64,000 nucleotides of DNA from Arthrobacter sp. Leaf137 (GCF_001423525.1 NZ_LMOI01000023.1:164295-228294); one strand, 5' to 3'. Shown: positions 7,223 to 18,680, numbered from the stretch's first letter. Translations and numbers: made by a program. The notes: generated from the letters alone by a model not told the origin.

Positions 7223-9192
7223 AGGATGGGAAGGCTGCCGGTGGTGGGGTGTTGCTGCCCCGGCAATGGACGCGCAAAGGGGACCTTTGTCCCCAAAACC
7301 TGTGCGACGACGTCGTGCGTGATCTGTTGGGCGGTGAGGCCAACGCGCTCCAGCACCTCGCTGCGGGTGCCGTGGTCCAGGAACTCGACCGGAAGGCCCA
7401 CCTCGTTCAGTGCGGTGTCCACCCCTGCCGCCCGCATTTCCTGCCGGATCCGCGATCCCACTCCGCCGGCGCGGACGCCGTCCTCGATGCAGATCACCAG
7501 GCGGTGGTGCGAGGCCAGGGCAATGATGGAACGGCGGACCGGAAGCACCCAGCGGGGGTCCACCACGGTGGTGCTGATCCCCTGCGCGCCGAGCCGGTTC
7601 GCCACGTCGAGGGCGAGCTCGGACATGGCGCCGACACTGACGATGAGGACATCGTTGGCGGTGGAGCCCGCGGGCCGGCGTGCCAGGACGTCAACGCCGT
7701 CGCTGAGGCGTTCCAGCGCTTCGATTTCGGCGCCGACGGATCCCTTGGAGAAACGCACCACGGTGGGCGCGTCATTGATGGCCACTGCTTCGCGCAGCTC
7801 CTCGCGAAGGCGTGAGGCGTCACGGGGGGCTGCGAGGTGGAGGCCGGGGACAATCTGGACCATGGACATGTCCCACATGCCGTGGTGGCTGGCGCCGTCA
7901 GGGCCGGTGACGCCTGCCCGGTCCAGGACGATGGTGACGCCGGCCTTGTGCAGGGCCACGTCCATGAGCAGCTGGTCGAAGGCACGGTTGAGGAAGGTGG
8001 CGTAGACAGCCACCACGGGGTGCAGTCCGCCGAAGGCCATGCCGGCTGCGGACGTCAGGGCATGCTGTTCAGCAATTCCGACGTCGATGACCCGGTCCGG
8101 GTGCTTGGCGGCAAACTTGTGCAGGCCCACCGGGATGAGCATGGCGCCGGTGATGCCCACAACGTCCTTGCGCTCGTCGGCGATGGCGGCGATTTCGTCG
8201 GCAAAGACCGACGTCCAGGACTTTGCTCCCGCAGTACCGGTAGGTTCGCCAGTTTCCGGATCGATGATGCCGACGGCATGGAACTGGTCTGCCTCGTGGG
8301 CGCGGGCGGGCGCGTAGCCGTGGCCCTTTTCGGTCATGGCGTGGACGATCACCGGGCCGTGGTAATTCCGTGCGGTGGCGAGGGCGTGTTCCAGGGCCTG
8401 GAGGTTGTGCCCGTCCACGGGACCGATGTATTTCATGCCGAGGTCTTCAAACATGCCCTGCGGCGCCCACCAGTCCTTGACGCCCTTCTTCATGGCGTGG
8501 AGGCTCTTGTAGGTGAACTGGCCCGCCGGGCCGCCGTTCTGGAGTTTCTTCTTCCACCAGTCCAGCGCCACCTCGTAGGCGGGTGCTGCACGGAAGGAGT
8601 CGATGGTGGGGCGCAGGGACGCGAGGTAATCGGCGAAGCCACCCACCGTGGGTGCGTAGGAGCGGCCGTTGTCGTTGACGACGATGACCACGCGGCGCTT
8701 CTTGTCGGCCGCGATGTTGTTGATGGCCTCCCAGGCCATCCCGCCGGTCAGCGCGCCATCCCCCACGACGGCGACGACGTGGCGGTCGCCTTCGCCGGTG
8801 AGCTGCCGGGCGCGGGAGATCCCGTCGGCCCAGGACAGTGACGAGGACGCGTGCGAGCTTTCCACGACGTCGTGCTCCGACTCGGCCCGCGACGGGTACC
8901 CGGAGAGGCCGCCCTGCTGGCGCAGGGTGCTGAAATCCTGCCGCCCGGTCAGCAGCTTATGGACATAGGACTGGTGTCCGGTGTCGAAGACGATGCTGTC
9001 ACGCGGTGAGTCGAAGATGCGGTGCACGGCCAGCGTAAGTTCCACGACGCCGAGGTTGGGTCCGAGGTGGCCGCCCGTCTGGGAAACGTTGGTAATCAGG
9101 AATTCCCTGATCTCCGAGGCCAGCTGCTCCAGCTGCTCTTCGGATAGATCGTTCAGGTCCTGCGGATTCCGGATGGTGTCCAAGATTCCCAA
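7219..9192 (-). CDS. dxs: 1-deoxy-D-xylulose-5-phosphate synthase
   Basis: First enzyme of the MEP isoprenoid pathway: condenses pyruvate and glyceraldehyde 3-phosphate using thiamine diphosphate. The protein has 657 residues from a TTG start at 9192, chosen because GAAGGAGG lies just upstream and the protein then begins M-GILDTIRNPQDL as in the family; a longer opening to 9252 adds an unlike N-terminus. FDTGHQSYVHKLLTGR, the thiamine-binding GDGALTGG (144-146 GDG) with its Asn in VVNDNGRSYAP, and the transketolase motif DRAGVTGPDGASHHGMWD are visible. It heads the minus-strand series running to the nucleoside hydrolase. Confidence 0.96.
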   Translation of the reverse strand: MGILDTIRNPQDLNDLSEEQLEQLASEIREFLITNVSQTGGHLGPNLGVVELTLAVHRIFDSPRDSIVFDTGHQSYVHKLLTGRQDFSTLRQQGGLSGYPSRAESEHDVVESSHASSSLSWADGISRARQLTGEGDRHVVAVVGDGALTGGMAWEAINNIAADKKRRVVIVVNDNGRSYAPTVGGFADYLASLRPTIDSFRAAPAYEVALDWWKKKLQNGGPAGQFTYKSLHAMKKGVKDWWAPQGMFEDLGMKYIGPVDGHNLQALEHALATARNYHGPVIVHAMTEKGHGYAPARAHEADQFHAVGIIDPETGEPTGTAGAKSWTSVFADEIAAIADERKDVVGITGAMLIPVGLHKFAAKHPDRVIDVGIAEQHALTSAAGMAFGGLHPVVAVYATFLNRAFDQLLMDVALHKAGVTIVLDRAGVTGPDGASHHGMWDMSMVQIVPGLHLAAPRDASRLREELREAVAINDAPTVVRFSKGSVGAEIEALERLSDGVDVLARRPAGSTANDVLIVSVGAMSELALDVANRLGAQGISTTVVDPRWVLPVRRSIIALASHHRLVICIEDGVRAGGVGSRIRQEMRAAGVDTALNEVGLPVEFLDHGTRSEVLERVGLTAQQITHDVVAQVLGTKVPFARPLPGQQHPTTGSLPIL

Positions 9193-9268
9193 TGACCCCT
9201 CCTTCGGGTGGTAGACGTGCCGTTTAACTCTAACGCCTTGGTCCGCGGACAAGGCTCAGCCGGACGGC

Positions 9269-9305
9269 CGAAGCCCCGGCTGGTCGGTGACCGGCCGGGG
9301 CTTCG
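9269..9305 (-). terminator. Hairpin terminator of acnA
   Basis: Perfect 12-bp stem CGAAGCCCCGGC / GCCGGGGCTTCG around a 13-base loop, 28 bases past the aconitase stop. There is no U-tract, as is common in actinobacteria. Confidence 0.6.
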
Positions 9306-9333
9306 GAGAGGTTCTGCCTGCTGGCAGGCTCCG

Positions 9334-12159
<2,826 letters not shown>

Positions 12160-12211
12160 CGCAGGACTCCTCTCGCAACAGTTTCATCTTTGTCGCGCGG
12201 TTGACCGCCTG

Positions 12212-12233
12212 CTAGTTAGGTGGTCCTAATTAG
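12212..12233. promoter_or_regulatory. Imperfect palindrome upstream of acnA
   Basis: CTAGTTAGG-TGGT-CCTAATTAG, arms identical but for one base, 53 bases before the acnA start. It is AT-rich against the local background and could be a regulator site overlapping the promoter. Confidence 0.35.
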
Positions 12234-12286
12234 CTCAGGACCCGAAAATGGCACACAGCCGCCCGCGAATACGGGGCGCGACGTGG

Positions 12287-12308
12287 GACTACTACGGCCA
12301 TCGTAGTC
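12287..12308. terminator. Small hairpin downstream of the RNA methyltransferase
   Basis: GACTAC / GTAGTC arms separated by 10 bases, about 30 bases past the end of the methyltransferase gene. An alternative pairing CTACG/CGTAG uses the same bases. It could be a weak terminator. Confidence 0.25.
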
Positions 12309-12339
12309 GAAAACGCCGTGGCCATCATGGATGGTGCCG

Positions 12340-13725
12340 TCAGGAACGGGGCGTCAGCAGCGCCACCGTCTCCAAGTGGTGCGTGTGCGGGTAGATGTCG
12401 AAGGCCCGCAGGTGGGCGAGCTCCCAGCCCGCGTCCCGGAAGTAGGACACGTCACGGGCGAACGACGCCGGATCGCAGGATACGTAGGCAATGGCCCGCG
12501 GGTGCGCATCCGCCAGTTGCCGCACAACAGCCTTGCCGGCACCGGCGCGGGGCGGGTCCAGGACCAGGGCGTCGAAATTCCGCGGTTTCTGGCGGAGGAC
12601 ACGCTCCACCCGGCCCTGGACAATTTCCACCTGCGGGGCAGCGTGCAGGTTCTTGCGCGCATCCCTGCTGGTTCCCGGTGCGCCCTCAACGGAGAGGACC
12701 GAGCCGGTCTCCCCCACGGCGTCGGCCAGCACCGCGGTGAACAGTCCGGCGCCGGCGTAAAGGTCCGCAACCACGGCACCGCGGTGCAGGAACCCGCCAC
12801 CATGCAGGAAATCTGTGACAGCCCCCACAAGTGTCCCGGGCGCGTCGCGGTGGATCTGCCAGAACCCGGCGCCGGTGACCCGGTAGTCGTGTCCGGCCGC
12901 GGATTCCTGTACCCACGAACGGCCGCGCAACCGGGTCACCTCCCCCGAGAGGGGGTCGAGCCCGGCTGCCGACACGTCATCCGGCAGGGCCGCTGCAACG
13001 GCTGCCAGGCGTTTGGGTTTCGTTCCCTCCGCCGGAGCCAGCAGCACCAGCGGGCGGGAACCGTTGGCCGGGGCCGCGACTTCCACCCGTTCGATGCCCT
13101 GCAGGTCGATGTTCCACAGCTGCAGGGCATTGATGGCGTCCGTGGCGAGCGGCATCTCCCGAACCGGGAGGACCTGCGTGGAGCGGTGCGCGTGCATGCC
13201 CAGCTTCCCCGAGGGTGTCACCGAGAAGCTGGCCCGCGTGCGCCACCCAAGGCCCGTCCCGCCGTCGGCCGCTTCCCCCACGGCCTCCACGGCGCCGCTC
13301 CAGCCGGCCGGAGGCTGTCCCGCCCCGCCCAACCGCCTGAGCTGTTCGTCCAGCACCTCGGCCTTGAGCCGGAGCTGCCTGTCAAGGCTGATGTGGCCGA
13401 ACTCCGCACCGCCCACCGGAGGATGCCCGTGCGCCCACGCCCGGGTGGAATCGGCTGCATGCCAAAAGTGGTCCACACGGTCCGGTGACGCGTCCACTAC
13501 GTCAACGACGTCGGCGCGCCAGAACTTCGCGTTGCCTCCTGCGTCGGTGAGGCGCACCCGGACCTTTTCCCCGGGGATGCCGTGGCGGACGAAGATGACG
13601 CGCCCTTCGTGGCGGGCTACGCAGTGGCCGCCGTGCGCGACGGGCCCGACCTCGACGACGAGTTCCTCCCCGGCATGCGGATCTGTTGTGGCGCCGGCGG
13701 CGGCGGTGGAAGTTCTGGGGGTCAT
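12340..13725 (-). CDS. TrmA/RumA-family RNA (uracil-5-)-methyltransferase
   Basis: SAM-dependent enzyme that methylates C5 of a uridine in RNA, probably 23S rRNA; 461 residues. An N-terminal TRAM domain (about 15-75, VEVGPVAHGGHCVARHEGRV) is followed by a central domain and a Rossmann methyltransferase with the SAM loop VADLYAGAGLFTAVLA, ALVLDPPRAGAGK and the catalytic motif YVSCDPASFARD, whose Cys attacks C6. Most family members have four [4Fe-4S] cysteines after the TRAM domain; here that region reads HGHPPVGGAEFGHISL with none. The start at 13725 overlaps the kimA-like stop (ATGA). Which uridine is modified is unknown. Confidence 0.88.
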   Translation of the reverse strand: MTPRTSTAAAGATTDPHAGEELVVEVGPVAHGGHCVARHEGRVIFVRHGIPGEKVRVRLTDAGGNAKFWRADVVDVVDASPDRVDHFWHAADSTRAWAHGHPPVGGAEFGHISLDRQLRLKAEVLDEQLRRLGGAGQPPAGWSGAVEAVGEAADGGTGLGWRTRASFSVTPSGKLGMHAHRSTQVLPVREMPLATDAINALQLWNIDLQGIERVEVAAPANGSRPLVLLAPAEGTKPKRLAAVAAALPDDVSAAGLDPLSGEVTRLRGRSWVQESAAGHDYRVTGAGFWQIHRDAPGTLVGAVTDFLHGGGFLHRGAVVADLYAGAGLFTAVLADAVGETGSVLSVEGAPGTSRDARKNLHAAPQVEIVQGRVERVLRQKPRNFDALVLDPPRAGAGKAVVRQLADAHPRAIAYVSCDPASFARDVSYFRDAGWELAHLRAFDIYPHTHHLETVALLTPRS

Positions 13726-15698
13726 TGCACGTCCTGGAGGTTCTTGGCTTCTTCGGATGATTTGAGCTGCCATGGCACGCTGGCCACCATGACTCCGGGT
13801 TCGAAGTGCAGCCTGGTCTTGATGCGCAGGGCCGTCTGGTTGTGGACCAGCTGCTCCCACCACTTGCCCACCACGTATTCGGGGATGTAGACCACCACCA
13901 GGTCGCGCGGTGAGTCGAGGCGCATCTGTTTGATGTATTCCATGATGGGCGTGACGGTTTCGCGGTAAGGGCTCGCCAGCACCGTCAGGGGAACGGGGAT
14001 GTCCAGTTTCTCCCAGTCGTTGACGGTGTGCGCGGTTTCGGCGGCGTCGATGTCGACGGTGATGGCATCCAGCCGGGACGGGCGCGACGCGCGGGCGTAG
14101 GCCAGGGCGCGGAGCACCGGCTTGCGCACGTGGGACACCAGGAGGACGGCGTGGACGCGGGTGGGCAGCGCGCGGGGCGAAGAGTCCTCGTCCACGGCCA
14201 GTTCCTTGGCCACGTTGTCGTAGTGGGCCCGGATGCTCCACATGATGAGGAACAGGATGAACATGGCGAGCAGCGCAATCCAGGCTCCCTGTTCGAACTT
14301 GGTGATGAGCACGATCACGAGGACCAGCGCTGTCATGCCGAAGCCGATGGTGTTGATGGTGCGGGACTTCACCATCCTGCGCCGCACGGCCTTGTCCTTG
14401 GCGAGCTTCAGCTCCCGGCCCCAGTGCCGGATCATGCCGAGCTGGCTGGCCGTGAAGGAAATGAAGACGCCAACGATGTAGAGCTGGATGAGCTTGGTGA
14501 CATCGGCGTTGAACGCGATGATCAGCACCAGGGCACCGGCAGCCAGGGCCAGGACACCGTTGCTGAAGGCCAACCGGTCACCCCTGGTGCGGAGCTGGCG
14601 CGGCAGGTACCCGTCCTGGGCGAGGATGGAACCCAAAACCGGAAACCCGTTGAACGCGGTGTTGGAGGCGAACACCAGGATGACGCCGGTGGCGGCCACC
14701 ACAATGTAGAACGGAATCGAGCCCGGGCCGAAAATCGTCTGGGCGATCTGGCTGATGGCCGGGTTCTGGATGTAGTCCTCGGGCAGCGGACTGCCGTTGA
14801 GAAGGAACTCCCTGGCCGGGTCCAGGACAATGTGGACCTTTGTTGCCTGCGCCAGGAACATGATCCCGGCCAGCATCGACGCGCCGATAACGCCAAGCAG
14901 AAGCAGCGTGGTGGCGGCATTCTTGCTCTTGGGCGGACGGAAATTCGGCACGCCATTGCTGATCGCCTCGACGCCGGTGAGGGCCGCCGCCCCCGAGGAG
15001 AAGGCCCGCAGCAGGAGGAAGGCGCCGGCAAGTCCCACAAGGCCCTCGTCGAAGCCTGCCGCAGGGACGATCGTGAAGGCGGCGGAGGGGGCCTCGCCCA
15101 ACTGCCCGGTGGCCACTTGGTAGACGCCCACCGCCGTCATGCCAAAGATGGAGGCCATGAAGATATACGTGGGGACGGCGAAGACGCTGCCGGCTTCCTT
15201 GATGCCGCGCAGGTTGACCAGGGCCAGGATGATCACACCGATGGTGGCGATGGCGGCCTGCTGGCCGTGGAGCGAGGGCACCGCCGTCGTCAAATAAGCC
15301 GCCGCCGAGGACATGGACACCGCCACGGTGAGGACGTAGTCCACCAGGAGTGCTGAGGCGACAGTGAGCCCGGCGTACTTGCCCAGGTTCTCATTGGCGA
15401 TCTCGTAATCGCCACCACCGGACGGGTAGGCGTGGACATTTTGCCGGTAGGACGCCACCACGGTCAGCAGGACCACCATGACGGCCAGGCCAACCCACGG
15501 GGAAAAGGCCACGGCACTGACACCGGCAAGGGCCAGGGTGAGCAGGATTTCGTCCGGCGCGTACGCGACGGAGGACAGTGCATCAGACGCGAAGATCGGA
15601 AGGGCGATCTTCTTCGGAAGCAGGGTATGGGCCATCCTGTCATTCCGGAACGGCCTGCCCACCAGAACGCGCTTAACCGCGTTGAATATTGTCAGCAC
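13722..15698 (-). CDS. APC-superfamily permease, KimA-like potassium importer
   Basis: 658-residue membrane protein with about 12 hydrophobic helices and a cytoplasmic C-terminal domain of about 180 residues. The N-terminus (KRVLVGRPF, SSDALSSVAY-like ASDALSSVAYAPDEIL, YPSGGGDYEIANENLG, LVDYVLTVAVSMSS) closely follows Bacillus subtilis KimA (YdaO), a high-affinity proton-coupled potassium importer. Divergent ceoB and ceoC encode TrkA-type subunits, which fits potassium transport rather than amino-acid transport. The GTG start at 15698 has no ribosome site but has a -10 hexamer six bases ahead. Potassium specificity is inferred from similarity and context. Confidence 0.82.
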   Translation of the reverse strand: MLTIFNAVKRVLVGRPFRNDRMAHTLLPKKIALPIFASDALSSVAYAPDEILLTLALAGVSAVAFSPWVGLAVMVVLLTVVASYRQNVHAYPSGGGDYEIANENLGKYAGLTVASALLVDYVLTVAVSMSSAAAYLTTAVPSLHGQQAAIATIGVIILALVNLRGIKEAGSVFAVPTYIFMASIFGMTAVGVYQVATGQLGEAPSAAFTIVPAAGFDEGLVGLAGAFLLLRAFSSGAAALTGVEAISNGVPNFRPPKSKNAATTLLLLGVIGASMLAGIMFLAQATKVHIVLDPAREFLLNGSPLPEDYIQNPAISQIAQTIFGPGSIPFYIVVAATGVILVFASNTAFNGFPVLGSILAQDGYLPRQLRTRGDRLAFSNGVLALAAGALVLIIAFNADVTKLIQLYIVGVFISFTASQLGMIRHWGRELKLAKDKAVRRRMVKSRTINTIGFGMTALVLVIVLITKFEQGAWIALLAMFILFLIMWSIRAHYDNVAKELAVDEDSSPRALPTRVHAVLLVSHVRKPVLRALAYARASRPSRLDAITVDIDAAETAHTVNDWEKLDIPVPLTVLASPYRETVTPIMEYIKQMRLDSPRDLVVVYIPEYVVGKWWEQLVHNQTALRIKTRLHFEPGVMVASVPWQLKSSEEAKNLQDVQ

Positions 15699-15704
15699 TC
15701 CACA

Positions 15705-15710
15705 AAGCTA
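15705..15710 (-). promoter_or_regulatory. -10 element of the KimA-like gene (leaderless arrangement)
   Basis: TAGCTT on the minus strand, separated by exactly six bases from the GTG start at 15698. Transcription would begin at or beside the start codon. Confidence 0.4.
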
Positions 15711-15771
15711 GTCTGATTCCCGGATGATGTCATGACGGCAGCCGGGCGGCAGGAAGCAGGGGCGCTGCCGG

Positions 15772-15777
15772 TAGAGT
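15772..15777 (+). promoter_or_regulatory. Possible -10 element of ceoBC
   Basis: TAGAGT, 40 bases ahead of the ceoB GTG, giving a short leader with the ribosome site AGAGGAGA. Confidence 0.3.
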
Positions 15778-15817
15778 TCTAGCTGCAGAAGCTGGACCGG
15801 AATACAGAGGAGATACG

Positions 15818-16492
15818 GTGGCGCATTTCGTGATCATGGGATGTGGCCGGGTGGGGGCGACACTGGCGCACACGCTCGAAGATGCCGGGCACTCAGTGGC
15901 CATCATCGACCAGGACGACCGCGCGTTCCGCCGGCTCCGGCAGGGGTTCACCGGGCGGAAGGTCACCGGCGTCGGCTTCGACCGGGAAACGCTCAAACAG
16001 GCCGGCGTGGCAGAGGCCTACGCCTTCGCAGCTGTATCAAGCGGCGACAACTCGAACATCCTGGCCACCCGGGTGGCCCGCGAGACCTTCCATGTACCGC
16101 ATGTGGTGGCGAGGATCTACGATCCCGGCCGCGCCGAGATCTATCAGCGCCTGGGCATCCCTACGGTAGCGGCGGTCCGCTGGAGCGCCGACCAGGTGCT
16201 CCGCCGGATCCTTCCGGAGCAGCATCTTGCCGGCGACTACCGCGAACCCTCCGGACGCCTGGTGCTGGCGGAGCTGGACCTGGACGCCGGGTGGGTGGGC
16301 CACAGGATCAGCAGCATCGAGAAGGCTGCCGGCGTTCGCGTGGCGTTCCTCACCCGTTTCGGAGAAGGGATGTTGCCGGATGCCGGCACGGCCTACCAGG
16401 ACGGCGACACCGTGCACGCCATGCTCCAGGTGGACCGCACCTCCCAGGTCGCCCAGGTCCTGGCCAAAGCCCCCGCTAAGGAGTTGCAGTGA
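15818..16492 (+). CDS. ceoB: TrkA-family potassium uptake regulatory protein (CeoB-like)
   Basis: Cytoplasmic RCK subunit that gates a potassium transporter in response to nucleotides; 224 residues. The N-terminal Rossmann (TrkA-N) domain has the dinucleotide motif GCGRVGATLA at residues 8-17 and an acidic residue at the end of the second strand (IIDQDD). A TrkA-C domain follows from about residue 135. The start is GTG with AGAGGAG upstream. It overlaps ceoC by the tetranucleotide GTGA and is divergent from the KimA-like permease, its likely partner. No TrkH/Ktr channel gene is seen in the window. Confidence 0.88.
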   Translation: MAHFVIMGCGRVGATLAHTLEDAGHSVAIIDQDDRAFRRLRQGFTGRKVTGVGFDRETLKQAGVAEAYAFAAVSSGDNSNILATRVARETFHVPHVVARIYDPGRAEIYQRLGIPTVAAVRWSADQVLRRILPEQHLAGDYREPSGRLVLAELDLDAGWVGHRISSIEKAAGVRVAFLTRFGEGMLPDAGTAYQDGDTVHAMLQVDRTSQVAQVLAKAPAKELQ

Positions 16493-17388
16493 AAGTCGTG
16501 ATCGTTGGCGCGGGCAGCGTCGGATCGTCCATTGCCAGGGAATTGCTGTCCCACAAGCACGAGATCCTCCTGATCGACCTTAAGCCCGAGGTCATCGGCC
16601 GCAGCGGCCTTCGGGGCGCGCATTGGATGGTGGGTGACGCCTGCGAGCTGAGCACACTCCAAGGGGCGAAGGTTGAGGAAGCCGACGTGGTGGTGTCCGC
16701 CACGGGCGATGACAAGGTCAACCTTGTGGTCTCGTTGCTGGCCAAAACCGAGTTCGGCGTAGGCCGTACGGTGGGCCGCGTCAACAACCCCAAGAACGAC
16801 TGGATGTTCAACGACTCCTGGGGCGTGGACGTTGCTGTCAACACCCCGCAGCTGATGACTGCACTGGTGGAAGAGGCCGTGGAAATCGGCGACCTGGTCC
16901 GGCTCCTGACCCTCCAGACGGGCGTTGCCTCGCTGGTGGAGTTCACGGTTCCGCACGACTCGCATGTCATCGGGAGCACCGTGGGCGACATCGAGTGGCC
17001 CGATGATTCCACCCTGGTGGCAATCCTGCGGGACCATGCGCCCATCACGCCCAGCCGGGATGACGTCATCGACGGCGGCGACGAACTGTTCTTCGTGACC
17101 ACCATCGCAGCGGAGGACGAGTTGCGTGCCCTCCTCTCCCCCGATGCTGCCGAATCAGTGGCGCAGCCGGAGGAAGGCGAACCACCCGGCGGTCAGGTGC
17201 CGTCAGGCGCAGGTACAGCATCTGCCGGCGGGGATCACGGCGGCGCCGTGAGTGGCGGTGCGGAGAACGCCGATGCTGCCCCAGGGAACGGTGACGCCGC
17301 ACCGGCTGATGCTGGGCGTCCCGGTACGGCGCAGGATTCCCGGCAGGCCCGGCAGTCGTCCCTGGAGGACGACGGGTTCGACGGGTAG
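16489..17388 (+). CDS. ceoC: TrkA-family potassium uptake regulatory protein (CeoC-like) with long C-terminal tail
   Basis: Second RCK subunit, 299 residues. The TrkA-N domain begins at residue 1 with VVIVGAGSVGSSIA, and a TrkA-C domain covers about 140-215. The last 75 residues are a Gly/Ala/Pro-rich, low-complexity tail not needed by the fold. The GTG start overlaps the ceoB stop, so the two are made together, probably as a hetero-oligomer. A 22-base palindrome follows the gene and may end transcription. Confidence 0.87.
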   Translation: MKVVIVGAGSVGSSIARELLSHKHEILLIDLKPEVIGRSGLRGAHWMVGDACELSTLQGAKVEEADVVVSATGDDKVNLVVSLLAKTEFGVGRTVGRVNNPKNDWMFNDSWGVDVAVNTPQLMTALVEEAVEIGDLVRLLTLQTGVASLVEFTVPHDSHVIGSTVGDIEWPDDSTLVAILRDHAPITPSRDDVIDGGDELFFVTTIAAEDELRALLSPDAAESVAQPEEGEPPGGQVPSGAGTASAGGDHGGAVSGGAENADAAPGNGDAAPADAGRPGTAQDSRQARQSSLEDDGFDG

Positions 17389-17414
17389 CCGGACCGGCGC
17401 CTGTGGCGTGGCCC

Positions 17415-17436
17415 GGCCGGCCACCGGTGGCCGGCC
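17415..17436. terminator. Palindrome between convergent genes
   Basis: Perfect 11-bp arms GGCCGGCCACC / GGTGGCCGGCC with no spacer, lying between ceoC and the convergent DUF3159 gene. It could serve as a two-way terminator. Confidence 0.4.
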
Positions 17437-17465
17437 TGGGCTGTGGCGGGGGAACCCCGGCGAGC

Positions 17466-18326
17466 CTAGCCCTTCGGCGCCGTTTCGCTGCCTGCTGCAT
17501 CCGCGGCGGCAGCGGGACGGGTGACCAGCCAGGCTATCCAGACGCCCAGGATGTACAGCGGGGCGCCCATGATCAGGCGCGTGGTCGCCAGGGCTGCGAG
17601 TCCCTCCGGTCCCATCAGGTACAGCGGGACCTGCACCAGGAGCCGCAGTGCCAGGACGCCGACAATGATCCAGGTGCCCAGCTGGTAGGCACGCACACGG
17701 GCCGGTTCCTTGCGCCAGTCCTGCCCTTCGTTGCGGATGAAGCCGAACAGCAGCCCCGCAACCGGCCATTTCACGAAGATCGAGATCACCATCGCAATGA
17801 TGTATGCCCCGTTGGTGAAGAACCCGGGCAGGTAGAAATCCTCGGCCTTGCCCGTGGTGTTGGCAAGCCACGCGGAAATCCCGACGCCGACTACGCCGGC
17901 GAGGGCCTGGGTCAGCGGCCGCCGCTGCACCAGCCGCACCACAGTGAACACCGCCGCGGACGCCAGCGCCGCCACCAGAGAGGGGGTGAGGTCCTGGGTC
18001 ACCGTGAAGGCAATGAGGAAGACCAGCCCGGGCACGATGCTCTCGGCGATGCCCTGGACCCCGCCTGCGCTCTTCAGGACGTCGACGCGCCCGTCGTGGG
18101 TCCTGTGCAGCCCCGCTTTGGCCGCGTAGTCGGCGGCCATGCCTGCCATTGGCGAGGACTCCCCGCCGTTCCGTGGGCCGTTGTCCCGGGTGTCATCGGC
18201 CTGGAAGTTGCTGGTTTGGTCCCTGGTGGACGGTGACTGACCGTCCTGCCCGCCGTTAGCTGCGGAGTTGCCGGTGGTGTCCGGGTGGGCCGCGCCGGGA
18301 GACGGGTCTGGCTGGTGCGCGGTCAT
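17466..18326 (-). CDS. DUF3159-family membrane protein
   Basis: 286 residues: a polar, disordered first 65 residues, then about six hydrophobic segments from residue 85 (IVPGLVFLIAFTVTQDL) to the end (ILGVWIAWLVTRP). The segment KWPVAGLLFGF and LPGFFTNGAYIIAM are family-like. DUF3159 has no established role. The ATG overlaps the stop of the OB-fold gene (ATGA), so it is the last gene of the run DUF3710 > OB-fold > DUF3159, a set kept together in many actinobacteria. Confidence 0.85.
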   Translation of the reverse strand: MTAHQPDPSPGAAHPDTTGNSAANGGQDGQSPSTRDQTSNFQADDTRDNGPRNGGESSPMAGMAADYAAKAGLHRTHDGRVDVLKSAGGVQGIAESIVPGLVFLIAFTVTQDLTPSLVAALASAAVFTVVRLVQRRPLTQALAGVVGVGISAWLANTTGKAEDFYLPGFFTNGAYIIAMVISIFVKWPVAGLLFGFIRNEGQDWRKEPARVRAYQLGTWIIVGVLALRLLVQVPLYLMGPEGLAALATTRLIMGAPLYILGVWIAWLVTRPAAAADAAGSETAPKG

Positions 18327-18676
18327 TCGTTCTCCTGATGGGAAAGTATCTCGTAGCGCGGGTTGAAAATGGTGGGCATCCCCTCGCTCCTGGACAGCAT
18401 GCCTTCGAGCTTGAGTTCGGTCCCGGCTTCAATGCCGGGAACCCGGCGCCGGCCCAGCCACACCACCCGCAGGCGCGCCCTCTCGGCGCCGGCCCGGACG
18501 GACCCTGGACGGAGCGCACCGGAGTCGGAGACGATAGCGCTGAAGGCTGCTGTCCGGTCAGCGGGAACGTAGGTGACGGATTCGATGCGGCCCTGGCACA
18601 GGACGCGCCCCTTGTCCGGCAGTTGGTCCAGGGGAACAGGAGCCCTGCCATGCGACGCCGGCGATCCCCCACCCAT
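18323..18676 (-). CDS. OB-fold nucleic-acid-binding domain protein
   Basis: Small protein of 117 residues. Residues 20-112 form one OB fold: GRVLCQGRIESVTYVP starts strand 1, and GIEAGTELKLEGMLSRSEGMPTIFNPRYEIL closes the barrel. Such domains bind single-stranded nucleic acid, but the target is unknown. The start ATG 18676 is four bases after the DUF3710 stop; a longer in-frame opening upstream overlaps that gene and reads as shadow sequence. It overlaps the DUF3159 start. Confidence 0.82.
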   Translation of the reverse strand: MGGGSPASHGRAPVPLDQLPDKGRVLCQGRIESVTYVPADRTAAFSAIVSDSGALRPGSVRAGAERARLRVVWLGRRRVPGIEAGTELKLEGMLSRSEGMPTIFNPRYEILSHQENE

Positions 18677-18680
18677 GGCT

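Noticed and set aside
12212..12233. An IdeR/DtxR iron box before acnA
   Set aside because: Only about 11 of 19 positions agree with the consensus; kept as an unassigned palindrome.
15699..15817. A ydaO-type c-di-AMP riboswitch before the KimA-like gene
   Set aside because: The gap is 119 bases and shared by two divergent genes; the start codon seems leaderless, so no room for the riboswitch.
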